From: Merluccius polli
Lineage: Eukaryota; Chordata; Actinopteri; Gadiformes; Merlucciidae
Length of the DNA stretch: 64,000 bases
Reading direction: 5' to 3'
NCBI GenBank assembly: GCA_030340625.1
Contig: JAOPHQ010006262.1
Coordinates: 387,001-451,000 of the forward strand
The notes beneath the pieces are model-generated. The model made no database searches, had not been told where the DNA came from, and saw only the letters and a program-made list of their open reading frames with translations. The translations under genes and the position numbers were made by a program. Position 1 is the stretch's first letter; every line of letters begins with the position of its first letter. Positions 11,521-23,585 of this stretch are shown here, piece after piece.

Positions 11521-12929
11521 GGTGACGCAAGAAGTCACGTGACGTCTTAAGCTCCATTGCTGTGTCATATGTACCTGTGGTTTAACCTGCAGCTGCGTTT
11601 CACCTTGATCTCAATTGCTGTGTCTTCAGAGAAATTCACATCAGACACTAGAGGGCGTATTTTGTGCATGTTAGGTATTTTGTGCGCGCCTCGGGGGGGG
11701 GTGCGCGCGATCGTAACACACCACGGACCTATGACCGGCGGGCGGACCTGTGACCGGCGGGGTTGTCTCAAAAAGGAGGATAAATACGCGTCCGGCTTGA
11801 TGCTGCGCCGGACCCCGGACAGGGCTTTGAAAAACCGGACACGAATGGCCACCCTATCCCAAGCAGACTTTTTTCAGAGCGTGGTGGTGGTGTCTTTCCT
11901 AGCATCTTCCACCGTGTCCACAACACCTCGAATGCAGTACAATAAATATAGCTTCTGCTCCTCGTTATAGTTCTCTATCCGAGACATGTTCATCCTAACT
12001 ACCCTCTCCTTCTCCGAGAATTTATAGGCGTGGAATTACCCTAATTACTCGCATATTAATTCGTCTTCAATTAATTAATTAATCACGTTTGCATGCACAC
12101 CAAGAGAAAACAAGTAATTGATTGATTGATTGATGTAGGTGAGGGCAGATTCAGATTCCCGACTCAGATTTCCACAAAAAGTAGCCTAGACTATTTCATA
12201 ATATATTTCAACATTATTTGCGTTTTATTATATTAAAGTTCACTTTACATTCCCATTAAGTTTTTGTTGGTAATTATAGCACAAAATGCATCCAACATTA
12301 AGTTAAGACTGCATCTGCTGGGGTAAATCAGAGTACTTCCCGTTTCCAAGCAGTTTAACCCGAGTTTAACTAGGAATCAGCTGATCCTGTGTAGGTCATT
12401 ACACAGCAATCGCATTCAACTTCGTGCGCAGCTGCGTGTTAAACTCCAAAACCTCCGTTTTAAGGAGTACGGTTTTAAAGCGCAGCACAGCTAGCGCAAT
12501 GCTAACTGACAGAGCAATTGGCCCTTCCACTCTGGCAGATAAAGACAACATTCTGAAGGTTTATTTTGGACCCTACAATGCATTGTACACCGTAACATCG
12601 TCAGTATTAGACATTAGACAAAAGTTTGTTGACAGTGACACCAGTCATTTTACTTTTACCACACGCGCACGCACACGCACACGCACACATCAGGGGAAGA
12701 TAACGAAACTTTGTCGGGAGCCCCAGCTGAGAGCACAATTACAAGCGAGCCTCCACCCCCGTTGCAGGCGTATGGAGCACCTGTTGGCTCAGCCCCACAG
12801 CACTCATCCCCCCACAGGAGACACGCTTCAGGTGAGACCCCACTTTGGTGGCATGTTTTGTTCCTTCTGCTCGTCGAACCAGCAGCTTGATACAAGAGGA
12901 ATGCCAAGACAAGTAATCTGAACCAAAGC

Positions 12930-13440
12930 TTTGATCCAGCATCAAGCCAAAGCTTGCTCTTTAAAACAATTTCTTATTTATTCAATGTCAGACGTTTCTA
13001 TGCAACAGGTTTGTGCAGAAATGTTCCAGCCTTCTTTGTTAGATTCTTAGCTTGTATCTAAATGTAAAACCAAGATTTGTATCTGATTGTTTTGTGACTT
13101 GACATGTCAATTATAATCAATAATCATTATTGGTCAATAATCAACAATCAATAATCAACAATCAATAATATCATAATAGCCTTTCCAATAGGCCATTCAA
13201 TGTCAATTGATCCACCTGTTTTTGTATTAATTGATGGATCATTAAGTCTATTTAGTTGTATTGGCAAATGCACCTTACCAGAGCACGTAAGTGATGTCTG
13301 GAATTAGCCTGATTTGTCTGACACATTAAGAGAAAAGCAGCCAAATATTTGCATTTTTAAAGCTATAAGCAGCAAGTATTTGGTATGTGAATAAGCGTAT
13401 GCATTTAATATATATTAAGTTATATTAACAAGTTGAAGTG
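12930..13440. other. Unassigned AT-rich sequence
   Basis: Contains a small AATCAACAATCAAT repeat at about 13112-13170 and nothing else recognised. Confidence 0.35.
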
Positions 13441-13446
13441 CTGGAA

Positions 13447-13600
13447 CACTGCCCCAACAAATGCCAACACCCAACTATAGAATTTTGGCCGAGGTTGGCC
13501 AAACACCGATTCAACAAGTTTGCCAACAACAAACTTAACAGCCAACAACCACCAACAGGTATGGCACACTGGCCCAATGTTGGCCTTTGTTGGGGCAGTG
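13447..13600. mobile_element. Foldback MITE
   Basis: CACTGCCCCAACAAATGCCA at the left is inverted at the right as GGCCTTTGTTGGGGCAGTG. The interior is rich in CCAACA/TTGGCC blocks that also pair. 154 bp. Both strands read open, but this is a repeat and not a gene. Confidence 0.65.
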
Positions 13601-13609
13601 CACAAGCAC

Positions 13610-15660
13610 CTTTATATGACAATATTGTGTGAAACTCTTTCATTTTTGTGGAAACACAAAAATCTCCACATTACCCAGCCCTTAGTCAGTTAAAATTTAA
13701 AAAATGTTTCTATAAACGAGCCACACTCTCTCTGGGTGTCAACAAAAAGGACGTGAGCGTATCTTGGGGACAGATTATTCGCCGGCACACTTCAGCGTCT
13801 CACCGTTCTAATTCTGAGTGACCGCGTCGATACCGCGTCCTGAGCACCATCAATAGCCTGCTCGCAACACACTCAATATTTAGAAACGCAACACAGCAGG
13901 TTCACCGCTAGCAAACACCGGCCAATTATATAGTGCCAGTCATACAGCTGGAGTAGGTGTCAAAATATGTCTATCATAGGAAGGAACAAAGCCACCTCAT
14001 GCTTTTTCCAAGGAGGTTAATTTAGTGTAGCCGTCAATTAAAAGAAAAAGCTATTGAAACAGGAAATATAACATGATTTGCGGTGGATTTTTAGTGTCAT
14101 CTCTGAATAAGAATAGTTTTTTTTTATTCAAGCTGTTGTGAACTAAAAAGAGAAGAGAAATGCGAAGCACCTGGTTGATTTAGCTAATTAGACAGATTCA
14201 TGCTAGGTCTTGGCATGGTGACAACATGTAAAGGTCGGCGCTTGATGTTGAAGATGACAACATCCCAACATTATTTTTCATTCTCTTATCCATGTGATTA
14301 TTAGAGTTCAAAGGAAAAACGCCCTCAAATTCCATGGTAACACAAAAGGGTGTGTGTGTGTGTTTGCATTTCGATGACCAACTTCGGGGACCATGCTCCC
14401 CTTAATTTTAATCACCAAAAAAAAAAGATCTTGTGGACCGTCTCATTAGTATGTAGGCAAACGTCCAGGACAAATTGCCTGGATGGGTCGCTCTCCGAAG
14501 CGCGGCGTTGCTGCCCATGAATCACAGACGGACGTTTTAAAAGCCTCCCGTCTGCGCCGCTCCAGTGCCTCCACAAATGGGGGCGGAGCAGAACAGAAGG
14601 GAAAGCGGTTGCAGACGGAGAGAGCACGCCGGCACCAAATGGATGCCCTGTCAAAAGGTTAATGAGCAGAAAGATAATGTTTTTTAGCTCCAAAGCCACT
14701 GCCGGCGACAAGACGGTGGAGCCTGAGGTTTACCGGAGGGAGGGACGCAACCGTAGCAATGTTTGTATATTTAACCTTTCGTCGCCATTAGTTTTCTCGC
14801 ATAAATATTCTGACAGTGGGGGGTGACAGAGTTTATAACAGCCGAGACTTCCTGTCAGGCCCACGTTCAGACCTTCAGGTCCAGGAAAACCTCCCTTTTC
14901 CTGGAAGCCAAGAAATAAAGAAAGAAAATAAAGTTAGAAGAACAGTACTTAAGGAGTCTGAGATTTTAAAAGATTTGAAGAAGCAACTGAAAAAAAAGAG
15001 AAAAAAGAGAAAGAGAAAGCTCGGACAATCAGCCACGCGCACTCCAACAGGGAGCAGCCAATTTCAGAGGCTTGTACAGAAACCTCATCGATTTGATTTC
15101 CTTCATTCTTCGCTGAAACAGCACCCCCCCCTCCCTCTTTCCCCACTGAGACAACAACAGAGGGGAGATAAAAGGACCAATACAGAAATCATGGGCATCT
15201 TGCATGGCTGTGGCGGCACATTAATATTAACAATGATCATTTAATCATCAATTAAGAATAATCACTTTTCATATGTTTGCTGCCTCTCATCTCTCTTTCT
15301 GGCTCTGTCTTTCTCTCTCTGGTTCTTCATCTCTCTCCCCCTCTCTCCATCTCCTCGCTTCCTCCATCTCCCTCACCGTTTTGCACATATTAACATACGT
15401 TTAGGCAGAGAGAGAGTTGTCATGTAAAAAGAACAAATTGGAGGACATGACGCCGGACACTATCCCTCATGGGCAACGGGACTTCAATCACAATCAAGTG
15501 CCGTGTTCTGCACACATAAAACAGCAAAGAATAAAGAAAATGTCTTGTGGATTTGGCGCTCACCTCTTTCAGCAAATCAATTTGTCATATTGCTGGACCT
15601 ATATGAGAAGCAATCTATTTCACACTGAAAGAATTACTCCTTTCCAATTTTCCTTGTTGA
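13610..15660. other. Unassigned non-coding sequence
   Basis: Frames at 14412-14711 and 14816-15244 have no recognisable domain and are low complexity in part (lysine/arginine run from A/G-rich DNA). No gene is called. Confidence 0.4.
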
Positions 15661-15708
15661 CATTTGAGCCGTGTGTGTGTATGTGTGTATGAGTAAGAGA
15701 GAGGGAGA

Positions 15709-15710
<2 letters not shown>

Positions 15711-15762
<52 letters not shown>
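15711..15762. repeat. (GT)26 microsatellite
   Basis: Uninterrupted GT dinucleotide run. Confidence 0.95.
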
Positions 15763-15763
<1 letters not shown>

Positions 15764-16244
15764 CACTCTCTCGGAAGTCTTTCATTCTTTTCTTTCAAGT
15801 TATTTTTTGTCTTCCTCTACTCTTGCTTTCCATGCCTTTTCTCCAAAACATTCATCCATTTCCTTCTCTCCGGGCTAGGCTGCACCACCAACATGGAGTA
15901 ATTGTCCTCCAATAGTGTTGTCATATTATAAATAATTAGTGTGATAGTCTCCATACAGTGGAGTTCTATGTGAGGGCTATGTTAAGCTGTGCTAAGCTGA
16001 TTAGCAGCCTAGTATACCAGTCCCTGATTCCACAGAGCTTTATCGGTGACATAATGACATGAGGATTTGGGGGGGGGGGGGGGTATTAAATGACTCCCGT
16101 TGCTGGCGAGGTAAATACCGCAGATCATATAACCATGGCATCCATCACAAACCAAATTATCCAAAACCCACCAGTGGAAAACCCTAATCGTTACCCTTTG
16201 TTCGTACACGTTTACTACAACGTAAACATAGTGTTCATTCAGCT

Positions 16245-16557
16245 CAGAGCCGGCCCGAGGCATAAGCGAACTAAGCGGCTGCTTAGGGCCCCCGGTCCCC
16301 CAGGGGGCCCCCAACCGCCAGCCCCCCCGCTCAACAATCGCGCAACCGAAATGTTCCGCCAGCCCCCCCCCCCCCCCCCCCCGCTCAACAATCGCGCAAC
16401 CGAAATGTTCCGCTAGCACCCCCCCCCCGCTCAACAATCGCGCAAACGAAATGTTCCGCCAGCACCCCCCCCCCCCCCCCGCTAAACAATCACGCAGGAG
16501 GGGGGCCCAAAATATCAAATCCTGCTTAGGGCCCCCTAGAGGCTTGGGCCGGGCCTG
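16245..16557. mobile_element. hAT-type MITE with internal minisatellite
   Basis: Ends CAGAGCCGGCCC and GGGCCGGGCCTG are inverted, and the perfect 8-bp duplication attcagct flanks it (16237-16244, 16558-16565). Four copies of a GCTCAACAATCGCGCAA-containing unit with variable C runs fill the centre. Confidence 0.85.
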
Positions 16558-16675
16558 ATTCAGCTATCTCTCTCTGTCTTAGATTTCTGATGACACCCTT
16601 CCACTCTCTCGCTCACCGTCTTCCAGTTCATCTCCACCTCTCGCCCTTTCACCCTTGCCAATCCTTATCTTTACC

Positions 16676-16803
<128 letters not shown>

Positions 16804-17624
16804 CAAGAGGGGTGTGCTACCAGGATTAGGTTTTAATTCTGTCTCTTGGAATGAGAGCCACACTGCAGCCCAGAGAAGATTGCTTATCGGCACCGTCACA
16901 CAATACACACTCCCTGACAAAAATGCATGTTAAGGTCCATATTCTCTCTCTTTCCACAGTCTGCTGTCCCTACTGCATAACTGGATGTGTGGGAGAGGCT
17001 ATGATATGTACAAAAAGATAAAGACCCCCTTTTTCTCAAATCTTCTCTCTTCAGTTACACACCTATTAAAATGCCATAGTCATTTGAAATTCAACAGTCT
17101 ATTCCTCAGTGTGTATGTATGTGTTGGACAAGCTAACAAGCTGCATCAACAACTTACAACGCTATCTTGTTTCCTGTGTGCTAGTTGTACACTAGTTGGC
17201 ATAGAGCTTCCTGCAGAGCTTGGCTGCCCCCTCGTGAGCTGATTTCATCTGGAGACAGAGTGTGTGTTCACTGCAATGAGCACAGTGAGGGAGAAAGAGA
17301 GGGACAGCCATACACACTGCGACTCCCAGGGGGGGGAAGAGAGAGAGAGAGAGAGAGCAGATGGAAGATAATAGTGTTTAGAGACTTTCCCATTTAGGGG
17401 ATTAAACATGGCAGTGTTGACGACCCTTTAACTTTGAGAGGCAGGCTGGTGTGGGCTGGTTAGGGGCCCAGCCAGAAGCAGATGTCTGCTGGGGACAGCT
17501 CAGGCCCGTCCCACCACCCACCACCAGCACCCCTACCACCACCACCCCTAGCAGTACAAGCCATAAAGACACCACAGGTCTCTGTCCTTAGGCTGGGTGA
17601 CCTGCAGGCAACATGCTGGCTGGG

Positions 17625-17748
<124 letters not shown>

Positions 17749-18641
17749 GAAGATACAGGTAGGTACCTACTGCCCTCTAGTGGCCAGAAATTACTTAATT
17801 CTTCTTTAAAGTGTAAGTGAACCCCCCGTTTCCACTCAAATTCGAACACTGAGATTTGAAAAAAAAGCGTTTTGAGCTCAGTTCTATGAAAGAGGGGGGC
17901 CGTGTTTAGGGGTGGGAAAAAATTATTCAAGTATCGTGATTTTTCGCTTTTGCAATCATTTTAATTAATAATAAATTAATTTCAATAATGTTATCTCAAT
18001 GGAAACATTACTGGTACTGGCGCTATAGTGTATTTGCCTATAGTTGATCAACTATATTCTGATCTGTTCAGCGACTTTCATATAAAACATAGGGATGGGC
18101 ATTTGAAGGCATATCAATATTCGAATATTGTATTTTTTTTAAAAATCCAGTAATTGAATAACCGAAATAGAAAAAAAAAAAAAAAAAAGTGTAGCGCACT
18201 CATAATGTAGCCTGAATGGCTTCCGTGATCTGGCCTTCACTAAACAAATGTATTCGTTTTCCATCCATTAGTCAAATAAATGAGGAAATCAAATCCAATT
18301 TGTTCAATTTATCGAGCATTTTATAAGGAAAAAAACACTTGAAATCAGTAGGCTGAATCGAAACGAGTTGAAACGAAACCATCCTTTTTGACAAGAATAT
18401 GAATGAACAGTATTGCATACTTAAGGCACAAACTGAAATTAGATTCAAGTAAATGTAAGGAACAAGCTGAATAGATTAAAGTAACTGAAGCACAACAGCA
18501 CAAAGTACTGGTGGGCTTGGATATCAACAGAACTCCACTTGCAGCGCATGGGCCCGCCTCACATAACGCGCATATAACAGAACATCAACAGAAATATATT
18601 ATGTGTAAGACGGAAATACTAGCCTAGAACTCTAGACACCC

Positions 18642-20076
18642 CAGTGTTTCCCCTAGAAATTTTTCCAGCAGTGGTGCTGTTACGTAACGGAGGCAAGCCG
18701 CACGCGGCGGCGCGCAGGGGTCTGGGGGCATTCACCTCCGGAAGATTTTTTTTTTTAATAACCCCTTAAACCATAACTTCTGGCAAGTTTTGTGGATAGA
18801 AATGGACATTTTGAGACAAATATGATATACCATCAACAGATTTAATATTGGAGCACGTACCTTGAACTGGTCAGAAACAGAAATCTTGATTTTATAATTT
18901 TAGACAGGATTACTCATGTTTTTCTTTTGTGTTAATTTTAAGCTTTTATTTACATTATTGGTAGAAATTGATTGGGGCAAAAAATATTGAAAATGTTGTC
19001 TTAAAGGGGAAATGAACCCAAAAACAACACTATGCTCCAACACTATATTTCATCACATGAATAACGTTGATTGTGCTGCCATCAAATGTACTAACTCCAT
19101 ATAAAAAAGAAAAGAATTTAACGGCTACAGTAACGGTGATTTGACGCGTCATCAAATCACCGGAAGAAAAATGCAGGACTACAAGTTATGAACGTTCTGA
19201 ATGTGAATCTTCAGGAGAGCAGCCCTCTCGGACACACACACACACAGGGGTTGAAATAAGGCTGTTTTTTGTATTTGTCGAGTAATTTATGAAGACCACT
19301 CGCCACTCTGGCGAGTAATCTAAGAATTCGCCGCGATTGCCGCGGACCCGCCAGCAACGGACCCGCTAGCCGCGGACCCGACCGCGCAGCACCCACCGCC
19401 GTCTACAAACGCTGTTACCGCTGTTTTATTATCATCCGCACTCCCACACCGTCACCGGGGCTTCATAGTAATGTGTCCGAATAGAGCAGCCCTCTCGGAC
19501 ACACACATGCTGTTACCGCTGTAACATGCTGTTAACAGCGATTGTAGAAGGCGGTGGGTGCTGCGCGGTCGGGTCCGCGGCTAGCGGGTCCGTTGCTGGC
19601 GGGTCCACGGCAATCGCGGCGAATTCTTAGATTACTCGCCAGAGTGGCGAGTGGTCTTCATAAATTACTCGACAAATACAAAAAACAGCCTTATTTCAAC
19701 CCCTGTGTGTGTGTGTGTCCGAGAGGGCTGCTCTCCTGAAGATTCACATTCAGAACGTTCATAACTTGTAGTCCTGCATTTTTCTTCCGGTGATTTGATG
19801 ACGCGTCAAATCACCGTTACTGTAGCCGTTAAATTCTTTTCTTTTTTATATGGAGTTAGTACATTTGATGGCAGCACAATCAACTTTATTCATGTGATGA
19901 AATATAGTGTTGGAGCATAGTGTTGTTTTTGGGTTCATTTCCCCTTTAACGCTTGGCAATTTCAAGATGACGTTGTAGTTGTGCTAAATACCGATCATGT
20001 GAAGATTTTTGCAGTGGCGCTGATTTTCCAGCAGTGGCGCTGCGCCACTGCTGAAAACATAGTAGGGGAAACACTG
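18642..20076. mobile_element. hAT-like element with giant internal palindrome
   Basis: CAGTGTTTCCCCTA begins it and TAGGGGAAACACTG ends it, with further inverted similarity (CAGCAGTGGYGC). It is flanked by caccc. Removing the element plus one caccc restores exactly the uninterrupted sequence of copy B near 51284. 1435 bp. Confidence 0.85.
19001..19949. repeat. Inverted repeat, arms about 418 bp, spacer 113 bp
   Basis: Arms 19001-19418 and 19532-19949 are reverse complements without indels (every matched pair sums to 38950) and with very few mismatches. A 61-codon frame occurs identically at 19211-19396 (-) and 19554-19739 (+) because of this symmetry, so it is not a gene. The spacer is one copy of the unit arrayed at 22500-23283. 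Confidence 0.92.
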
Positions 20077-20263
20077 CACCCCCTAGCGGCAGCAAATTTA
20101 TTTGGCAGCTAGGTAGGGTCTTGCACTGCTCCGTCGGCTTTTTGGTGCTGGAAACACCAAGTGTGTCTTGTATGTCTGACCAATCACAGCGTGAGGGGCG
20201 GAGTCGAAAGCCGGGCTACCTAATGACGACAGAAATGCGACGGTTCTGTGTTAGAGGTAAACA

Positions 20264-20467
20264 ATGGCTGCTGCTGCTGGCGAACGGCTGTCTTTCCACT
20301 CGGCTTTGGCCGCGACTCTTCAAGACTTGAAGTTAACATTTTATTTGAGAAAAGAACAAAGAACGGCACTGAAGTCTTTCCTCGAAAATAAATATGTATT
20401 CGGAGTTTTGATTAATTACGTAGTCAGAGCCGTCGCTCTGACTACGTCACCTTCTTCGTTGCTCTGA
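20264..20467 (+). pseudogene. Captured N-terminal fragment of a RecQ-like helicase, copy A
   Basis: 67 codons: MAAAAGERLSFHSALAATLQ, then LTFYLRKEQRTALKSFLENK and YVFGVL. This resembles the start of fish RecQ-like DNA helicases up to the point where the Walker A loop (PTGxGKS) should follow. The sequence then changes to unrelated residues and stops. It matches 51460-51663 almost exactly. It is probably a captured exon without helicase activity; family assignment is from memory of the motif. Confidence 0.6.
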
Positions 20468-20670
20468 TTGGTTGTAGCGCTATCCTATTGCGTGCAGAGG
20501 GAACTTGAAAGACAACCGTTTATCCCGCCCACACTGCCAATGGAGCTGATCCAGACCTTACATCTTTCTGATGTGGGTCTGGCTTGCCAGGCTACGGAAA
20601 TACAGTATGTCTAAAACATTTCCAGTTAACATAACACATAAGCCCACCTACTGCATCACTCATTCTTGTT

Positions 20671-20856
20671 TTAAAAAAAATGAGCATATCTACGTGCTCG
20701 GGGGATAGGGTGCGGAGGCGATTTACAATCAAGCCCGCCGTGGAAAAGACTCTCTGCTGGAACGGAGGTTGCCGGTAGCCAAGTATTCACACATTCCACA
20801 TTTATTTCACCAATCTGGTCAAAATATTTCCACACTTTGCTTCTTTTGGTCGCCAT
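20671..20856 (-). pseudogene. hAT transposase remnant: BED start fused to C-terminal dimerisation region
   Basis: It starts MATKRSKVWKYFDQIGEINV, typical of a BED zinc-finger N terminus. After a short bridge it reads LPATSVPAESLF and, after a one-base shift, STAGLIVNRL and SPEHVDMLIFF, the hAT C-terminal dimerisation motif. The catalytic middle is missing, as expected of an internal-deletion derivative. Confidence 0.75.
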
Positions 20857-21010
20857 TTATTTTGCCTGCAAGTTTAAACTATGTGATGCGCAAAGGCACA
20901 AAAATGTATCGAATGTATTGCAATTGTGTTTTTTCTTTCTTTCGACTTTACACATTTTAAATGGCATTAGTATACACGTTTAATGAACAATATGTAATTA
21001 ATATAGCTAA

Positions 21011-21840
21011 TAGGGCTGAACGATTAATTGCATTTGCGATATCGCAATATGACAAAACGCGATTTTCTAACCGCAAAGGCTGCGATTTGATTGGTCACGT
21101 GACTTGCGAGTGAGCCGACCGGAGCAAAGCAGAGCAGGCAGGGAGAGACGCTGCGCTTTAACCTGCTGCACAATGGCCTCAGGCTCATCAGAAGAGCGCA
21201 CAGCTGAAAGTTGTTTTTGTTTTTTTAAATGTATTATTATGTATTATTTATTAATCCGCACTTCCAGACCGTCACCGGGGCTTCAGAGTAATGTGTCCGA
21301 GGAGAGTAACCCTCTCCCGGACACATACGCTAGCTTTTACCACTGTTTTAAAAAAAATGTATTTTATTTATTAATCCGCACTTCCAGACCGTCACCGGGG
21401 CTTCAGAGTAATGTGTCCGATGAGAGTAGCCCTCTCCCGGACACACACGCTAGCTTTTACCGCTGTTTATTTTCAACTTTCAGCTTTATTTTTTTTTAGA
21501 TTTATATCTGACTGTATATTTTATTCATTTATTTATAGACTGTCCTGTTAAGTTCAGACAGTGTTTAAGAAGTGCAGTCCACGTTTACATATCATGTTTC
21601 ATGAAACGTGAAAAGTTAGACATGTTGAGGTAAAGCCACAGATTTGTTTGCTTTATTGTTGTAATCTGCGCTTTAAATAAATCTGATATTGTCTATTATG
21701 AAACAGATTGATTTATTGCTTGTGTTCGTTGAAAAATAAATAAGAGGACCTTGAAAAAATAATCGCATATTAAATCGCAATCGCAATATTGAGGGGAAAA
21801 AAATCGCAATTAGATTATTTTCCAAAATCGTTCAGCCCTA
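21011..21840. mobile_element. hAT non-autonomous element with TAGGGCTGAACGAT ends
   Basis: TAGGGCTGAACGAT and ATCGTTCAGCCCTA are perfect inverted ends. The perfect 8-bp duplication atagctaa flanks it (21003-21010, 21841-21848). Two copies of a roughly 120-bp unit (21235-21350, 21355-21475) resemble the array at 22500-23283 in reverse complement. Confidence 0.9.
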
Positions 21841-21866
21841 ATAGCTAATGAATAATATTGAATTAA

Positions 21867-23585
21867 AGGAGCTATATGTAAGAAATGTACTCAAAGTAAT
21901 CATAAAATGACCCTAATATGTCACTAGACATTGAGGAATCATGTTAATTTCAAGTATTTATGTCAGACATAATAGTAGTCCAGCCAGAATATTTAATTTC
22001 AAACGCAATATTTCTGTGCCTGGAAAACTGTTTTGTTTTCATTTTGTGTTTTGGTCTGTTGCGCCACCTTCTGCCTAGCGTCCAATCGCGAAGTCAGTAC
22101 TGTGTCGCCATCCGGGTTGCCAGATAGGCTGAGCTGCAGCCATTTACTGTATAAGGAAGGCTGCAGCTACAAATGTTTCGGGTCAGAAATGTCTGACGTT
22201 ACTAAATGCATTCGTGAACATGTTTACATTGCACTATTAGCCTACCAAATATATTTTAGTTGGGTAATGAAAATGGTCCATGTTTCCACTGGAGTGAACT
22301 ATTGCAGTATATCTTTAGAATTATATTTGGCTTATCGCCATTATTCAGTTTTTGCTAGAAAAAAATTGTTTGAAGCGAATCATTGCGTCGTTGCCTCATG
22401 GGCATTTTCACGAAGTCAGTATCGTTTGCTCAATGACTGTATGTAAGGATTTCACACCATGAGGGCCATTTACTGCACACCGACTGCAGTGTGGATGATA
22501 ATAAAACAGCGGTCAGAGCTGGCGTGCGTGTCCGTTGGGGGCTGCTCTATTCGGACACATTACTATGAAGCCCCGGTGACGGTGTGGGAGTGTGGATGAT
22601 AATAAAACAGCGGTAACATCATGTGTGTGTGTCCGAGAGTGCTGCTCTATTCGGACACATTACTATGAAGCCCCGGTGATGGTCTGAATGTGTTGGATGA
22701 TAATAAAACAGCGGTAACACCATACGTGTGTCCGAGAGGGCTGCTCTCCTCGGACACATTACTATGAAGCCCCGGTGACGGTCTGGATGTGTTGGATGAT
22801 AATAAAACAGCGGTAACAGCGTGTGTGTCCGAGAGGGCTGCTCTATTCGGACACATTACTATGAAGCCCCGGTGATGGTCTGGATGTGTTGGATGATAAT
22901 AAAACAGCGGTAACATCATGTGTGTGTGTCCGAGAGTGCTGCTCTATTCGGACACATTACTATGAAGCCCCGATGATGGTCTGGAAGTGTGGATGATAAT
23001 AAAACAGCGGTAACAGCAAGTGTGTGTGTCCGAGAGGGCTGCTCTATTCGGACACATTACTATGAAGCCCCGGTGATGGTCTGGAAGTGTGGATGATAAT
23101 AAAACAAGCGGTAACAGCATGTGTGTGTGTCCGAGAGGGCTGCTCTCCTCGAACACATTACTATGAAGCCCCGGTGATGGTCTGGAAGTGTGGATGCTAA
23201 TAAAACAGCGGTAACAGCATGTGTGTGTGTCCGAGAGGGCTGCTCTATTCGGACACATTACTATGAAGCCCCGGTGACGGTGATGCAGTTGGTCAATATT
23301 ATCAGGGATCTATGCAAGGCAAGTGTATTTGTATAGCACACTTCATACACAGAGGCAATTCTATGTTCTTTACCTAAATAAAAGCAAAGAACAGTATGTA
23401 AAACACTTGTCATGGTTGCTCCTTCTAGTAGAAGCAGTGTTGTGTTGAGTAATCCGGGAACGGGGAATCTGGCAACCGCTACTCTGGGGGGGGGAGGGGG
23501 AGGGAGTACCACGCTGTACAGTATTTACAACGTGGTTGCAATAACAGTTTTGGCCAGAGAGGGCGCAATCCTACATATAGCTCCT
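21867..23585. mobile_element. TTAA-flanked non-autonomous element
   Basis: AGGAGCTATATGTA and TACATATAGCTCCT are inverted ends directly flanked by TTAA on both sides (21863-21866, 23586-23589), as in piggyBac or Kolobok insertions. The centre is a tandem array. Confidence 0.8.
22500..23283. repeat. Satellite-like array, about 100-bp unit, 8 copies
   Basis: TTACTATGAAGCCCCGGTGA recurs near 22560, 22661, 22759, 22855, 22959, 23058, 23157 and 23259. Each unit also has TAATAAAACAGCGGTAACA and TCCGAGAGGGCTGCTC. Translations of it are repeat artefacts. Confidence 0.92.

Larger units (their letters stand above)
18620..20594 (+). mobile_element. Gene-fragment-carrying DNA element, copy A (interrupted)
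   Basis: Ends TAGCCTAGAACTCTAGAC and, inverted, TAGCCTGGCAAGCCAGAC are imperfect TIRs. The 9-bp duplication cggaaatac flanks it (18611-18619, 20595-20603). It is the same element as 51260-51790 but is interrupted by 18642-20076. It carries the helicase-like frame at 20264-20467. Confidence 0.8.

Noticed and set aside
12424..12921. 165-codon plus-strand frame
   Set aside because: No recognisable domain; it overlaps a repeat end and a CACACGCA-rich tract. A frame of this length is expected occasionally by chance.
14816..15244. 142-codon frame with a lysine/arginine block
   Set aside because: The basic block is A/G-rich DNA; there are no domain, splice sites or neighbours to support a gene.
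15717..15915. Hydrophobic frames next to the GT array, resembling membrane segments
   Set aside because: They come from T/C-rich low-complexity DNA, with no homology or splice support.
19211..19739. Identical 61-codon frames on both strands
   Set aside because: They are mirror copies produced by the palindrome arms, with no recognisable domain.
22647..23258. Open frames with repeated GLHSNVSEESSPLG
   Set aside because: Translation of the 100-bp tandem array; the periodicity is at DNA level.
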